64,000 nt of DNA. It comes from Acetothermia bacterium UBA3571 (GTDB lineage Bacteria; Bipolaricaulota; Bipolaricaulia; Bipolaricaulales; Bipolaricaulaceae). Of this stretch, positions 50,719-59,136 are shown in pieces. Position numbers and translations under genes: made by a program. The stretch spans positions 29,763-93,762 of the forward strand of contig DFNI01000044.1 of assembly GCA_002375995.1 (NCBI GenBank), in the 5' to 3' direction. The notes below the pieces were generated by a model that was given only the letters and a program-made list of their open reading frames with translations, searched no databases and was not told the origin of the DNA. Every line of letters begins with the position of its first letter. The stretch's first letter is position 1.

Positions 50719-50753
50719 CCGACGGGGCGGGGCCTCCCCGCCCCGTCGGTTTT
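50719..50753 (+). terminator. terminator after the PKD-domain gene
   Basis: Perfect 14-bp GC-rich stem (50719-50732 with 50736-50749), three-base loop and TTTT. It separates the large repeat protein from its short paralogue. Confidence 0.85.
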
Positions 50754-50780
50754 AAAACCGCGAGAGGGAGGTGTACCACC

Positions 50781-51428
50781 ATGCGAACGGGCGCGATCCT
50801 TTTGGGTTTAGTTTTGCTGGGGGCAACACCGATATGGGGGCAAACGGTGACACTCCAGGTTTCCACTTTCACCCCGGATCCCGGCGAGACCGTACAGCTT
50901 TGGATTTCGGGGGCCCCCGTGGGGGCGGAGTTCCTTTGGGACCTAAACGGAGACGGCATCGCAGATAGCACCACCGAAATCCCCAGGCTGCAGTGGGCCG
51001 TGCCGCAAGGAGCCCACAAGGTGAGGGTAGTGGTGAAGCACGAGGGCAAGGTTATCGCAGCGATAGAGGCCCTGATCGTGGCCGACCCCTACATCGCCTG
51101 CTGGCAGACCATCATCCCTTCTGGGAATACCTGGGAGGTGAAGGTGACCTTCCGGGCCAAGGCGAACCTGAGTGCCCCGGGCCTGGAGATCGAGGTCCCG
51201 GAGGGATGGGGGGTGGAGGTTTCGGACCCGGGCAACCTCACCTACAAGATCAAGGGAGGCATACATGGCTTTTGGGCCATCGAGCTCTATCCCGGGGATG
51301 AACTGGGTTTCCGGTACCGGCTTTATCCCGTTTCCCCCGGGCTTTCCTTCGTGTTTTCGGGCAAGGCGAGCGGGGTCGTTGCCGGACGGTACTACACCGT
51401 CCCCATCGCCGGCGTGGTCGCCCCCTAG
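50781..51428 (+). CDS. secreted protein related to the repeat units of the preceding gene
   Basis: A 215-residue exported protein with signal peptide (MRTGAILLGLVLLGATPIWGQ). Residues 24-100 look like a second Ig/PKD-type domain (GAEFLWDLNGDGIADSTTE). Residues 115-180 repeat the layout of the large neighbour: NTWEVKVTFRA, LEIEVPEGWGVEVSDPGN, then a W followed by an AG/GD turn and a final Y or R strand. It seems to be a shorter paralogue made of the beta part without the helical modules. GGGAGG precedes the ATG at 50781, after the terminator that follows the large gene. Confidence 0.65.
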   Translation: MRTGAILLGLVLLGATPIWGQTVTLQVSTFTPDPGETVQLWISGAPVGAEFLWDLNGDGIADSTTEIPRLQWAVPQGAHKVRVVVKHEGKVIAAIEALIVADPYIACWQTIIPSGNTWEVKVTFRAKANLSAPGLEIEVPEGWGVEVSDPGNLTYKIKGGIHGFWAIELYPGDELGFRYRLYPVSPGLSFVFSGKASGVVAGRYYTVPIAGVVAP

Positions 51429-52477
51429 GGAAGGGGGCGTGCCCGGGCCCACAACGCCTCGAAGAAATCCCCGAGCACAGCGGAAACGGCGGGGGTCCCG
51501 AGAAAGGCGACCCCCGCCTCCACGTTTTTGATCAGCGAGTAGTAGGCCCAATTGGCCGAGGAGATCACCGAGTCTTCTCCGTCCACCACCAGGAACTTGG
51601 CATGCAGGGTGGAGTTTGGAGGGTCGAAACGCACCTCCACCCCGTGCAGGAGAAGATAGATGGCCACCTCTCGGGCTTCGGAGACGAACTCCGGTTCCAT
51701 CCAAGTTTCCCCTCCTTCCAGAAGCACCCGAACCCGGACGCCACGGGTCGCTGCGGAGACCAACGAGTCGGTCAACCGGTTGACGGGGCTTTCCCACGGA
51801 TAGCGGCGCAGCATGTACAAGCAGAGGTCGACTTCTTCCTGGGCCCCATCCAGCAGCCGGGCGGCCAACTCCAGGTGCAACGCCTCGCCCTCCGGGAACT
51901 CCGGAAGCGGGACGAACGCCGGGCCGCTGACCCCGCCCATCTCGGTCTCCACGCGGTATCGCCCTTCCCACAGGAATCCGAAGAACCTCCGGAAGACCTC
52001 CGCCACTGTAGGTGAGTGCACCGCGAGGTCCACCTGGACGCTCCGAAAGAGCCCGTTATAGGTCCAGGGGGTCGAGCCCAAGATGACCTCGGTGCGGTCG
52101 AAAACCAAAAGCTTGGCGTGAAGGGTGATCTCGGGGTCGTCCCAGCGGACCTCGATCCCGTTTTCTGCAAGATAAGTAAAGGCCGCTTCCTCCTCCGGAG
52201 GAACCTCATCCCCCCGCTCCAAAAGGACCTTCACCTCTACCCCGCGCCCCACGGCTTCCACCAGGGCGTCCAGGAGGGCGTTGGCCTCGCTCGGTGGGGC
52301 ATAGCGGCGACAGTCGGACAACATCACCAGGATCTCCCGTTCGGCGGCCTCGATGGCCCCCAAGACCCACCGGAAGTACCGGGGGGCCTGGGGGGTGCTG
52401 AGGATGGGGGTAACCGATACCGGTTCCCCCTGGACGATGAGACCGAGGAAAAGGAGAAAAATAGCGAGGATCCGCAT
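51425..52477 (-). CDS. secreted phospholipase D-like protein with two HKD motifs
   Basis: A 350-residue exported protein with a signal peptide (about residues 1-19). It has two PLD catalytic motifs: LHAKLLVFDRTEVILGS in the first half and LHAKFLVVDGEDSVISSAN in the second, both with intact His, Lys and Asp. The two halves are typical of PLD superfamily phosphodiesterases or DNases (Nuc-like enzymes have only one motif per chain). Its secretion suggests action on phospholipids, cell-wall polymers or external DNA. The start is the ATG at 52477; the longer reading to 53026 is opposite to the Lon-like gene. The 3' end overlaps the convergent gene by 4 bp. Confidence 0.83.
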   Translation of the reverse strand: MRILAIFLLFLGLIVQGEPVSVTPILSTPQAPRYFRWVLGAIEAAEREILVMLSDCRRYAPPSEANALLDALVEAVGRGVEVKVLLERGDEVPPEEEAAFTYLAENGIEVRWDDPEITLHAKLLVFDRTEVILGSTPWTYNGLFRSVQVDLAVHSPTVAEVFRRFFGFLWEGRYRVETEMGGVSGPAFVPLPEFPEGEALHLELAARLLDGAQEEVDLCLYMLRRYPWESPVNRLTDSLVSAATRGVRVRVLLEGGETWMEPEFVSEAREVAIYLLLHGVEVRFDPPNSTLHAKFLVVDGEDSVISSANWAYYSLIKNVEAGVAFLGTPAVSAVLGDFFEALWARARPLP

Positions 52478-52510
52478 CTCCCGGTATGATTTTGTGGTCA
52501 AGGAGGCTTT

Positions 52511-54925
52511 ATGGCAAGGGAACTGAAGCCCGAGGAATTGAGAAGGACTTGTGATCCGTCGCGCTTCTCCTTCGCCACCACGGAGGAGTTGGAGCCCCTC
52601 AAGGAGATCGTGGGGCAGAAGCGAGCCCTGGAAGCTCTGGAAGTGGGGCTCAACATAAAGGACCCCCTCAATCGCTACAACGTCTACGTATCCGGGGAGC
52701 CGGGATTGGGGAAGACCTCCACGGTGATCCGGTATCTCCGGGAGCTTTCCTCTTCCCAGGAGAGGCCGCCGGACATCGTCTACGTGTACAACTTCCAGGA
52801 GCCCCACCACCCCCGCTACCTCCTCCTTCCCCCGGGGAAGGGCCGGGAGTTCCAGCGGGATATGGAGCGCTGTGTGGAATTCGTTAAAAGGGAGCTCCCC
52901 AAAGCCCTGGAGTCCGAGGAGTTCAAGGCCCGGGCGAAGGCGGAACGGGAGCGGTTCTCCCGCATGCGAGAGGAGGCGTTCGAGGAGCTCGAGGCGAAGG
53001 CCAAGGAACTCGGGTTCGCTATCCAACGGACTCCTTTGGGGATAAACACCATCCCCTTAAAACCCGACGGGAGCCCCTACTCCCAAGAAGAGTACGAGAA
53101 CCTCCCCGAGGAGGAAAAGGACGCGATCCTCAAGCGCCAGGAGGAGCTTCAGGAGGCGATCCGGGAGCTGTTCAAGAGGTTGGGTTCCCTGGAGGAAGAA
53201 TGGCAAAAGGCCCGCCGGGAGCTGACCAAGAAGGCGGCCGAGTTCCTGATAGGCCCCCGGTTCGCCCAGCTCAAGACCAAATACGCCGGGAACGAGCGGG
53301 TCCTGGAATACCTTGACGAGGTACAGCGGGATATCCTGGAGAACGTGGAGTCCTTGCAGGCGGCGAACAAGCAGCCGCCCATCCCCCTCCCGCAGCAACA
53401 GGACCAATATCAGAAGTACCGGGTGAACGTGATCGTGGACCACTCCCGCACCCAAGGTGCCCCGGTGGTGGTGGAGGAGAACGCTACATACACCAACCTC
53501 TTCGGGACCATCGAGCGGAGGGTCCAGTTCGGGATCATGACCACCGACTTCACCCAGATCCGTGCCGGGGCCCTGCACCGGGCCAACGGGGGGTACCTGG
53601 TCCTCTCGGCCCTGAACCTTTTGCGCAGCCCCTTGAGCTGGGAAGCCCTGAAGATCGCCCTGCGCACGGGGAAGATCCGCATCGAGGACCCGGCCCAGAT
53701 GCTGGGGATCGCGCCCACGGAGGGGTTGCGTCCCGAGCCGGTCCCCCTGGACCTGAAGGTGATCCTGATCGGCCCCCCCTGGCTCTATTATCTTCTGCGC
53801 TTCTACGACGAGGACTTCAGGAAACTCTTTACCATCCGCTCCGACTTCGACACCGAGATGCCCTGGGACGGGGAGGCCGAGGAGGCCATCGCCCGGTTCG
53901 TGCGGGCCCGCACCGAAGAAGACAAGGGGATCCTCCCCTTCGCCCCTTCCGCGGTGGCAAAGCTGGTGGAGTACGCCTCGGAGCTCGCCGGGGACCAGAA
54001 GAAGATCTCCACCAGGTTCGCGGAGCTTTCCGCGCTGATAAAAGAGGCGAGCTTCTGGGCGAGGAAAGAGGGCGCCGCCACCGTAGAGGCGAAGCACGTA
54101 AAGACCGCGATAGAAAAGGGCAAATTCCGGCACTCCCTTATCGCCGAGAAGATCCGGGAGCTCATCGCCCGGGGAAAGCTCCTGGTGGACGTCACCGGCG
54201 AGAGGGTGGGGCAAGTCAACGGCCTCGCGGTGATCGACCTCGGCGACTACGCCTTCGGGCGCCCCACCCGCATCACCGCCAACGTGTTCACCGGGAAAGA
54301 CGGGGTGGTCAACATCGAGCGGGAGGCCGAGCTTTCTGGGAAGACCCACACCAAAGGGATCATGATCCTGAAAGGGTATCTCGGGGAGAGGTTCGCGAGG
54401 AAAAGCCCCCTCTCCCTTTCGGCCTCCATCACCTTCGAGCAGTCCTATACCATGATCGATGGGGACTCGGCCTCCGCGGCGGAGCTTTTGGCGTTGATCT
54501 CCGCCCTTTCCGGCGTCCCCGTGAAGCAGGGGATCGCGATCACCGGATCCGTGGACCAAAAGGGGAGGATCCAGCCGGTGGGGGGCATCAACGAGAAGAT
54601 CGAGGGCCACTTCAGAACTTGTGAGGTATTGGGGCTCGATGGTTCCCAGGGTGTGATCATCCCCGCCGGAAACGTGGACAACCTGATGCTCCCCGAGGAC
54701 ATCGTCCGGGCCGTGGCGGAGGGCAAGTTCCACATCTGGGCCGCCGAGACGGTGGAGGAGGTAGTGGAGCTCGCCACCGGGGTTCCCGCCGGGGTGCCGG
54801 ACGAAGAGGGGAATTACCCCGAGGGCACCGTCTACCACCGGGTGATGAAGCGATTAGAGGAGATCCGCCAACGGCTCAAGGAGGAGGTCCCCGCCGAGGA
54901 GGAGGGCGAGGGAGGGGAAGGGTGA
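52511..54925 (+). CDS. Lon-like ATP-dependent protease (AAA_32/LonB group)
   Basis: An 804-residue protease of the bacterial LonB-like group, distinct from classic Lon. The N-terminal AAA module has Walker A GEPGLGKTS (Lys68), then a long coiled-coil (about 110-290). The core of the AAA_32 family follows: RTQGAPVVVEENATYTNLFGTIER, HRANGGYLVLSA and RFYDEDFRKLFTIRSDFD. The C-terminal protease domain has the catalytic dyad Ser653 in DGDSASAAE and Lys696 in GGINEKIEG. No N-terminal Lon substrate domain is present. The ATG follows AAGGAGG. It may act in protein quality control at high temperature. Confidence 0.9.
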   Translation: MARELKPEELRRTCDPSRFSFATTEELEPLKEIVGQKRALEALEVGLNIKDPLNRYNVYVSGEPGLGKTSTVIRYLRELSSSQERPPDIVYVYNFQEPHHPRYLLLPPGKGREFQRDMERCVEFVKRELPKALESEEFKARAKAERERFSRMREEAFEELEAKAKELGFAIQRTPLGINTIPLKPDGSPYSQEEYENLPEEEKDAILKRQEELQEAIRELFKRLGSLEEEWQKARRELTKKAAEFLIGPRFAQLKTKYAGNERVLEYLDEVQRDILENVESLQAANKQPPIPLPQQQDQYQKYRVNVIVDHSRTQGAPVVVEENATYTNLFGTIERRVQFGIMTTDFTQIRAGALHRANGGYLVLSALNLLRSPLSWEALKIALRTGKIRIEDPAQMLGIAPTEGLRPEPVPLDLKVILIGPPWLYYLLRFYDEDFRKLFTIRSDFDTEMPWDGEAEEAIARFVRARTEEDKGILPFAPSAVAKLVEYASELAGDQKKISTRFAELSALIKEASFWARKEGAATVEAKHVKTAIEKGKFRHSLIAEKIRELIARGKLLVDVTGERVGQVNGLAVIDLGDYAFGRPTRITANVFTGKDGVVNIEREAELSGKTHTKGIMILKGYLGERFARKSPLSLSASITFEQSYTMIDGDSASAAELLALISALSGVPVKQGIAITGSVDQKGRIQPVGGINEKIEGHFRTCEVLGLDGSQGVIIPAGNVDNLMLPEDIVRAVAEGKFHIWAAETVEEVVELATGVPAGVPDEEGNYPEGTVYHRVMKRLEEIRQRLKEEVPAEEEGEGGEG

Positions 54926-54965
54926 CGTTGCGGTGGGGGCCTCCGGGACATAAGCTCGGGGTGCC

Positions 54966-55388
54966 ATGAAGGTCCTCGTTGTAGGTTACGGAAATCCTAT
55001 CCGGCGGGACGACGCGGTGGGGCTTTGGGTGGCCAATCGGCTGGCGGTGAAGGGCGTGGAGACCGTCTCCGGATGGCCCTTTGCCCCGGAACTTATCGCG
55101 CGGATTGCGGCGGCGGACTTGGTGATCTTCGTGGACGCCGATGTCCGCCCTGGGCCGGTGCGGTGGAAGAAGCTCAAGCCCAAGGCGACCTCTTCGGTGC
55201 TCTCCCACGATCCGAGCCCCGAGGAGCTCCTTTCGTGGGCCAAGGCGTTGTTCAAGCGGGCTCCCATGGCCTGGCTTGTCACCGTACCCGGGAAGGACTT
55301 CTCCTTTGGAGAGGGGCTTTCCCGCTACGCCCGCTCCGCCGCCGAGCGGGTGGTCCGCCGTATCGAGCGGTTGGTGGCAAGCACGTGA
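54966..55388 (+). CDS. hydrogenase maturation protease-family protein
   Basis: A 140-residue member of the HybD/HycI family, which cleaves a C-terminal peptide from hydrogenase large subunits after nickel insertion. The N-terminal VVGYGNPIRRDDAVGLWVA has the metal-binding Asp, IFVDADVRPG the second acidic residue, and SVLSHDPSPEELL the conserved His. The last third (PMAWLVTVPGKDFSFGEGLS) has the family shape. No hydrogenase subunit gene is in the window. It starts 40 bp after the Lon-like gene and may be in the same transcript. Confidence 0.78.
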   Translation: MKVLVVGYGNPIRRDDAVGLWVANRLAVKGVETVSGWPFAPELIARIAAADLVIFVDADVRPGPVRWKKLKPKATSSVLSHDPSPEELLSWAKALFKRAPMAWLVTVPGKDFSFGEGLSRYARSAAERVVRRIERLVAST

Positions 55389-55459
55389 TCCTCACCCAGG
55401 ACACCCCTGCGGCCGAACTGTCCGGGGGGACGTTTTAGGCGGGATCCCGAGCGCAAAAC

Positions 55460-55489
55460 TTGACGGAGGGCATGTCCCAACTTTATAAT
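55460..55489 (+). promoter_or_regulatory. promoter of the lacI-led sugar operon
   Basis: TTGACG (55460-55465), 18-bp spacer, perfect TATAAT (55484-55489). The expected transcript start is near 55496, about 18 bases before the lacI ATG; no ribosome site. Confidence 0.8.
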
Positions 55490-55499
55490 GCATTTGGTG

Positions 55500-55511
55500 T
55501 AAAACGTTTTA
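55500..55511. promoter_or_regulatory. 12-bp perfect palindrome, likely LacI-family operator
   Basis: TAAAACGTTTTA is fully symmetric about a central CG, as in LacI/GalR/CcpA operators. It sits just after the expected transcript start and two bases before the lacI ATG, so binding would block early elongation of its own operon. Confidence 0.7.
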
Positions 55512-55513
55512 AA

Positions 55514-56575
55514 ATGGCGGCGACCATCAAGGACGTGGCTAAGCGGGCGGGGGTTTCGATCGCTACCGTGTCCAATGTCATAAACGGCAGTCGACGTGTA
55601 AGCCCCGAGCTCAAGAAAAAAGTACAAAAGGCCATTGAGGAGCTAGGTTACCAACCTAACCCCTTCGGAAGAGCCCTGAGAAAAGGCGAGTCCTCCACCA
55701 TAGCCCTCCTGATCCCGGATCGCAGTAACCCGTTTTACGCTCAGATCGCCTGGGGGGTGGAAGAACAGGCCCGCCGTTACGGCTACGCCCTTATCACCTG
55801 TCACACCGATGAAGACCCTGGACTGGAAGAGTTCTACGTGTCTTCGCTCCTCCATCGCCGCGTAGCCGGATTTGTCGTCGCCCCCACTTCCGCAGGTCGC
55901 GATACCTTGTCCCCGATCCTCCGGCGGGGAGTTCCGCTAGTATTGGTTGACCGCGTCATAGAGGGCCTTCCGGTAGACCAGGTGAGCTCAGATAACGAAG
56001 GCGGAGCATATATGGCCATTCGCCATTTGCTCCAACTGGGACACCGGAATATCGGCGTGCTGTCCGGGGTCGAGGACATCAGCACTACTCAAGACCGGAT
56101 TCGCGGTTACAAGAAGGCCTTCGCGGAAAGTGGGCTGCCGCTAGACGAGAGTCTGATCGCCCCTGGATGCTCCCAAATTGAAGAAGGAGCGGCCGCTGCG
56201 GAATCCTTGCTCCTAAGCGGCGAGGTCACGGCCATTTTCAGCATTAACAACATGATGACCCTTGGGGCCTTGCACTCCTTGAAGAAGCTCGGGCTTAGAT
56301 GTCCCGAGGATGTTTCCCTGGTGGGGTTCGACGACTCAGAGTGGGCCGCGGTGATGACCCCGGGATTGACGGTGGTAGCGCAACAATCCTATGAGCTCGG
56401 ATACCTGGCCGGTGCTTTGTTGTTCCGCCGCCTCAAACGGCGCCCAAAACCCCCTAAGCCCCGTACTGTGAAGTTGAGAACGATTCTTATCATCCGAGAG
56501 TCTACAGCTGAGCCCCGGGAGCCTCTTTCCGGAAAGCTCGCGGCGAGAGGATCATCCGTAGTGGCGAACCTATGA
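55514..56575 (+). CDS. LacI-family transcription regulator of the sugar operon
   Basis: A 353-residue repressor: HTH at residues 1-50 (ATIKDVAKRAGVSIATVSNVINGS) with the hinge ELGYQPNPFGRALRKG, then the effector domain (IALLIPDRSNPFYAQIAWGVEEQ, VSSDNEGGAYMAIRHLLQLGHRNIGVLSG, SLVGFDDSEWAAVMTPGLTVVAQQ). The ATG at 55514 lies 24 bases after the TATAAT box. A perfect 12-bp palindrome (55500-55511) ends two bases before the ATG, so the repressor probably controls itself. The promoter is TTGACG-18-TATAAT (55460-55489). It leads the operon of sugar uptake and metabolism that follows. Confidence 0.9.
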   Translation: MAATIKDVAKRAGVSIATVSNVINGSRRVSPELKKKVQKAIEELGYQPNPFGRALRKGESSTIALLIPDRSNPFYAQIAWGVEEQARRYGYALITCHTDEDPGLEEFYVSSLLHRRVAGFVVAPTSAGRDTLSPILRRGVPLVLVDRVIEGLPVDQVSSDNEGGAYMAIRHLLQLGHRNIGVLSGVEDISTTQDRIRGYKKAFAESGLPLDESLIAPGCSQIEEGAAAAESLLLSGEVTAIFSINNMMTLGALHSLKKLGLRCPEDVSLVGFDDSEWAAVMTPGLTVVAQQSYELGYLAGALLFRRLKRRPKPPKPRTVKLRTILIIRESTAEPREPLSGKLAARGSSVVANL

Positions 56576-56647
56576 AAGAAAGGGGGTGGTCATAGAACAG
56601 GAAAAATTCTGGTGCACAACAATAAAATCCATGAGGAGGTTATCGGC

Positions 56648-58156
56648 ATGTGGAGGAAGAGCTATCTTGTAGGATTGTTGGTGGTCGTTCTCTTCTCTTG
56701 GCTGAGTTGGGGCCAGGCCGGATACGAGTACGTGGTGCCTGCCGCAACCACCCTGGAAGCGATCGCCCAGGAGACCTTGGGCGATGCTGCCTACGCCCCG
56801 GCCATCATGCGGGCCACCAACGCCAAGAGCCTCGCCGATCCGGCCTACCTCAAGATCAGGACCCTGGACATGGCGATTCCCGCGGGCGCCAAGCTCTGGG
56901 TCCCCGAGCGCGCCTGGGCCGAGGCATTCGTAGCCTTCTGGGATCCTAACCGCCCCGAGGACCTCTTCGGCGGGGGGAAACTCGTGGTCGGCTCCTGGTG
57001 GACCGCCGGCGGCGAGGCGGAGGGCCTGAACGCCCTGTTCGAGATCTACGACGAGTACTACCCCGATGTCCAGATCGTGAACGCCACCATCGCTGGAGGG
57101 GCGGGGTTCGTGTTCCGCGCTGTGATCAAGCCGCGCCTGATCGCCGGGGATCCGCCGGACACCTTCCAACTCCACGCCGGCCTGGAGGTGGAGGGCTACA
57201 GCCCCGAGACCTACCTCACGCCCCTGGACAAGCTCTTCGAGATCATGGGCTGGACCGAAGTCCTCCCCAAGGACCTCCTTGACCTCCTCCTCTACAAGGG
57301 CCACTTCTGGGGCGTGCCCGTAAACATCCACCGGGCGAACGTCCTGTGGTACGACAAGGCGATCTTCGAGAAGTACGGGCTCACGCCGCCCGAGAACTGG
57401 GACGAGTTCTTCGCCATCTGCGAGAAGCTCAAGGCCGAAGGGGTGGTGCCCTTCGTGATGGGCAACGCCGGCGGTTGGGAGGCCGCGCACCTGTTCGAGA
57501 CGATCCTCATAAGCACCCTGGGCGCCGAGGGCTATAAGGGCCTGTGGACCGGCGAGACCCCCTGGAGCTCGGAAGGGGTTACCGAGGCCCTGGAGATCCT
57601 GAAGAAGATCCTGGATTACGTGAACCCCGACTACGCTGCCCTTAGCTGGGACGGCGCCGGCGAGTACCTCATCGCCCACAAAGGCGCCATGATGATCATG
57701 GGCGACTGGACCAACGGTTGGTTCATGGCCAAGGGCTACGAGGACTACGGCTGGGCGCCGGTGCCGGGCACCCGGGGGATCTTCGACGCCCTCTCCGACA
57801 CCTTCTGCCTGCCCAAGCGGGCGCCGAACCCCATCAACGCCTTGGGCTGGCTGATGGTCTGCGGCTCCAAGGAGGGTCAGATCGCGTTCAACACCCGCAA
57901 GGGCTCCATCCCGGCCCGGACCGACCTCACCGCGGAGGAGAAGGCCCAGTTCAACGCATACCTCCAGTCCTGCATGGACGACTTCGCCCGCGATGCCATC
58001 GTCCCCTCGGTGATCCACGGCGCCGCGGCCATCGAGTCCTGGGTCACGGACTTCAAGGACGCCGTCAACCTCTTCCTCGCCACCAAGGACGTGGCTGGAA
58101 CCCAGCGCGCCCTGGTGGAGGCGGCCGAAGCGGCCCTGGCCGCGATGGGGCAGTGA
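56648..58156 (+). CDS. ABC sugar-binding protein with an N-terminal LysM-like segment
   Basis: A 502-residue exported protein. After the signal peptide (residues 1-23), residues 26-86 look like a LysM module: YEYVVPAATTLEAIAQETLG, a following MRATNAKSL and a closing IPAGAKLWVP. A linker leads at about residue 110 to a family 1 sugar-binding domain (KLVVGSWWTAGGEAEGLNALFEIYDEYYP; GDPPDTFQLHAG; AMMIMGDWTNGWF; SIPARTDL). The domain is about 390 residues, typical for monosaccharide receptors such as those for glucose. No lipobox is present. GAGGAGGTT precedes the ATG at 56648. The LysM-like part could hold the receptor on peptidoglycan, which is inference. Confidence 0.82.
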   Translation: MWRKSYLVGLLVVVLFSWLSWGQAGYEYVVPAATTLEAIAQETLGDAAYAPAIMRATNAKSLADPAYLKIRTLDMAIPAGAKLWVPERAWAEAFVAFWDPNRPEDLFGGGKLVVGSWWTAGGEAEGLNALFEIYDEYYPDVQIVNATIAGGAGFVFRAVIKPRLIAGDPPDTFQLHAGLEVEGYSPETYLTPLDKLFEIMGWTEVLPKDLLDLLLYKGHFWGVPVNIHRANVLWYDKAIFEKYGLTPPENWDEFFAICEKLKAEGVVPFVMGNAGGWEAAHLFETILISTLGAEGYKGLWTGETPWSSEGVTEALEILKKILDYVNPDYAALSWDGAGEYLIAHKGAMMIMGDWTNGWFMAKGYEDYGWAPVPGTRGIFDALSDTFCLPKRAPNPINALGWLMVCGSKEGQIAFNTRKGSIPARTDLTAEEKAQFNAYLQSCMDDFARDAIVPSVIHGAAAIESWVTDFKDAVNLFLATKDVAGTQRALVEAAEAALAAMGQ

Positions 58157-58174
58157 GGTAGGGAGCTGGAGGCT

Positions 58175-58211
58175 AAAGGTGGCCCGGTCGATCGAGCCGG
58201 GCCACCTTTTT
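58175..58211 (+). terminator. hairpin with T tract between the sugar-binding protein and permease genes
   Basis: Perfect 13-bp stem (58175-58187 with 58197-58209), nine-base loop and a five-T run. It is inside the operon, 20 bp before the first permease gene, so it probably attenuates the downstream genes. Confidence 0.85.
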
Positions 58212-58230
58212 ATTATTCCCCGGTGGAAAG

Positions 58231-59136
58231 ATGAGACGACGGTGGCTCAAAGGCGAACGGCTCATCACCCTTCTTTTGCTCCTTCCCTCGGTGATCGCGG
58301 TGGCGGTCTTCGTGTACGGGTTCATCGGCTGGACGGGGTATGTATCGATGAGCAACTGGAACCAGCTCCTCCCCGACTACACCTTCGTGGGCCTGAGGAA
58401 CTTCTTTAAGCTCTTCGCGCACCCCCGTTTCCAAATCGACCTCCGCAACCTCGCGGTCTTCACCGCCCTTTTCCTCACGGGATCCCTGGCGATCGGGTTC
58501 CTGCTCGCGGTGCTTCTAGATCGCAAGGTCCGGGGAGAGGGGTTCTTCCGCACCATTTACCTCTATCCCATGTCGCTTTCCTTCATCGTCACAGGGGTGG
58601 TGTGGCGGTGGCTCATGAACCCCGGCAGCCCCCAGATGGGGAGCACCGGGATCAACCTGCTTTTGGAGAAGCTGGGTCTTGGGTTCCTGAAAAGCGGCTG
58701 GTACACCGATCCCCGGGTGGGGATCAAGGCGGTGGCCGTGGCCGCCATCTGGCAGATGTCGGGGTACGTGATGGCGATGTATTTGGCGGGACTGCGGGGG
58801 ATCCCCGAGGAGCTCCGGGAGGCGGCCCGGGTGGACGGGGCGAGCGAGTGGCAGGTATATCGCTACGTGATCCTGCCGCTTCTTAGGCCCATCACCTTGG
58901 GGGCGATCATCATCCTCGGGCACATCTCGCTTAAGATCTACGACCTCATCGTGGCCATGACCGGCCCCGGGATCGGGTTCTCCACCGATGTCCCCGCCTA
59001 CTTCATGTGGGAGACCACCTTCCACGCCAACCGGTTCGCCCAGGGGGCAGCCATCGCCGTGATCCTCCTCCTCATGGTCTCGCTCCTCATCGTCCCCTAC
59101 TTGATCTTCAGCGTGCGCCGGGAGGCGGAGGTATGA
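58231..59136 (+). CDS. sugar ABC transporter permease, first (MalF/UgpA-like)
   Basis: A 301-residue permease with six helices. The N-terminus (GERLITLLLLLPSVIAVAVFVYGFIGWTGYVSM), the periplasmic loop with FVGLRNFFKLF, and the coupling motif EAARVDGASEWQVYRYVILPLLRPITLGA identify it as a carbohydrate-type permease. The ATG at 58231 follows GGTGGAAAG. A strong hairpin with T tract lies between the binding-protein gene and this one. No ATPase gene follows in the operon, so a shared MsmX-like ATPase from elsewhere is needed. Confidence 0.9.
   Translation: MRRRWLKGERLITLLLLLPSVIAVAVFVYGFIGWTGYVSMSNWNQLLPDYTFVGLRNFFKLFAHPRFQIDLRNLAVFTALFLTGSLAIGFLLAVLLDRKVRGEGFFRTIYLYPMSLSFIVTGVVWRWLMNPGSPQMGSTGINLLLEKLGLGFLKSGWYTDPRVGIKAVAVAAIWQMSGYVMAMYLAGLRGIPEELREAARVDGASEWQVYRYVILPLLRPITLGAIIILGHISLKIYDLIVAMTGPGIGFSTDVPAYFMWETTFHANRFAQGAAIAVILLLMVSLLIVPYLIFSVRREAEV

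Noticed and set aside
53057..54838. 593-residue minus-strand frame opposite the Lon-like gene
   Set aside because: It is an antisense shadow of a GC-rich gene; Gly/Pro/His-rich with no motif, while the plus strand has full protease motifs.
56570..58018. 482-residue minus-strand frame opposite the sugar-binding protein
   Set aside because: Shadow frame; no start signal or family pattern, and the opposite strand is clearly coding.
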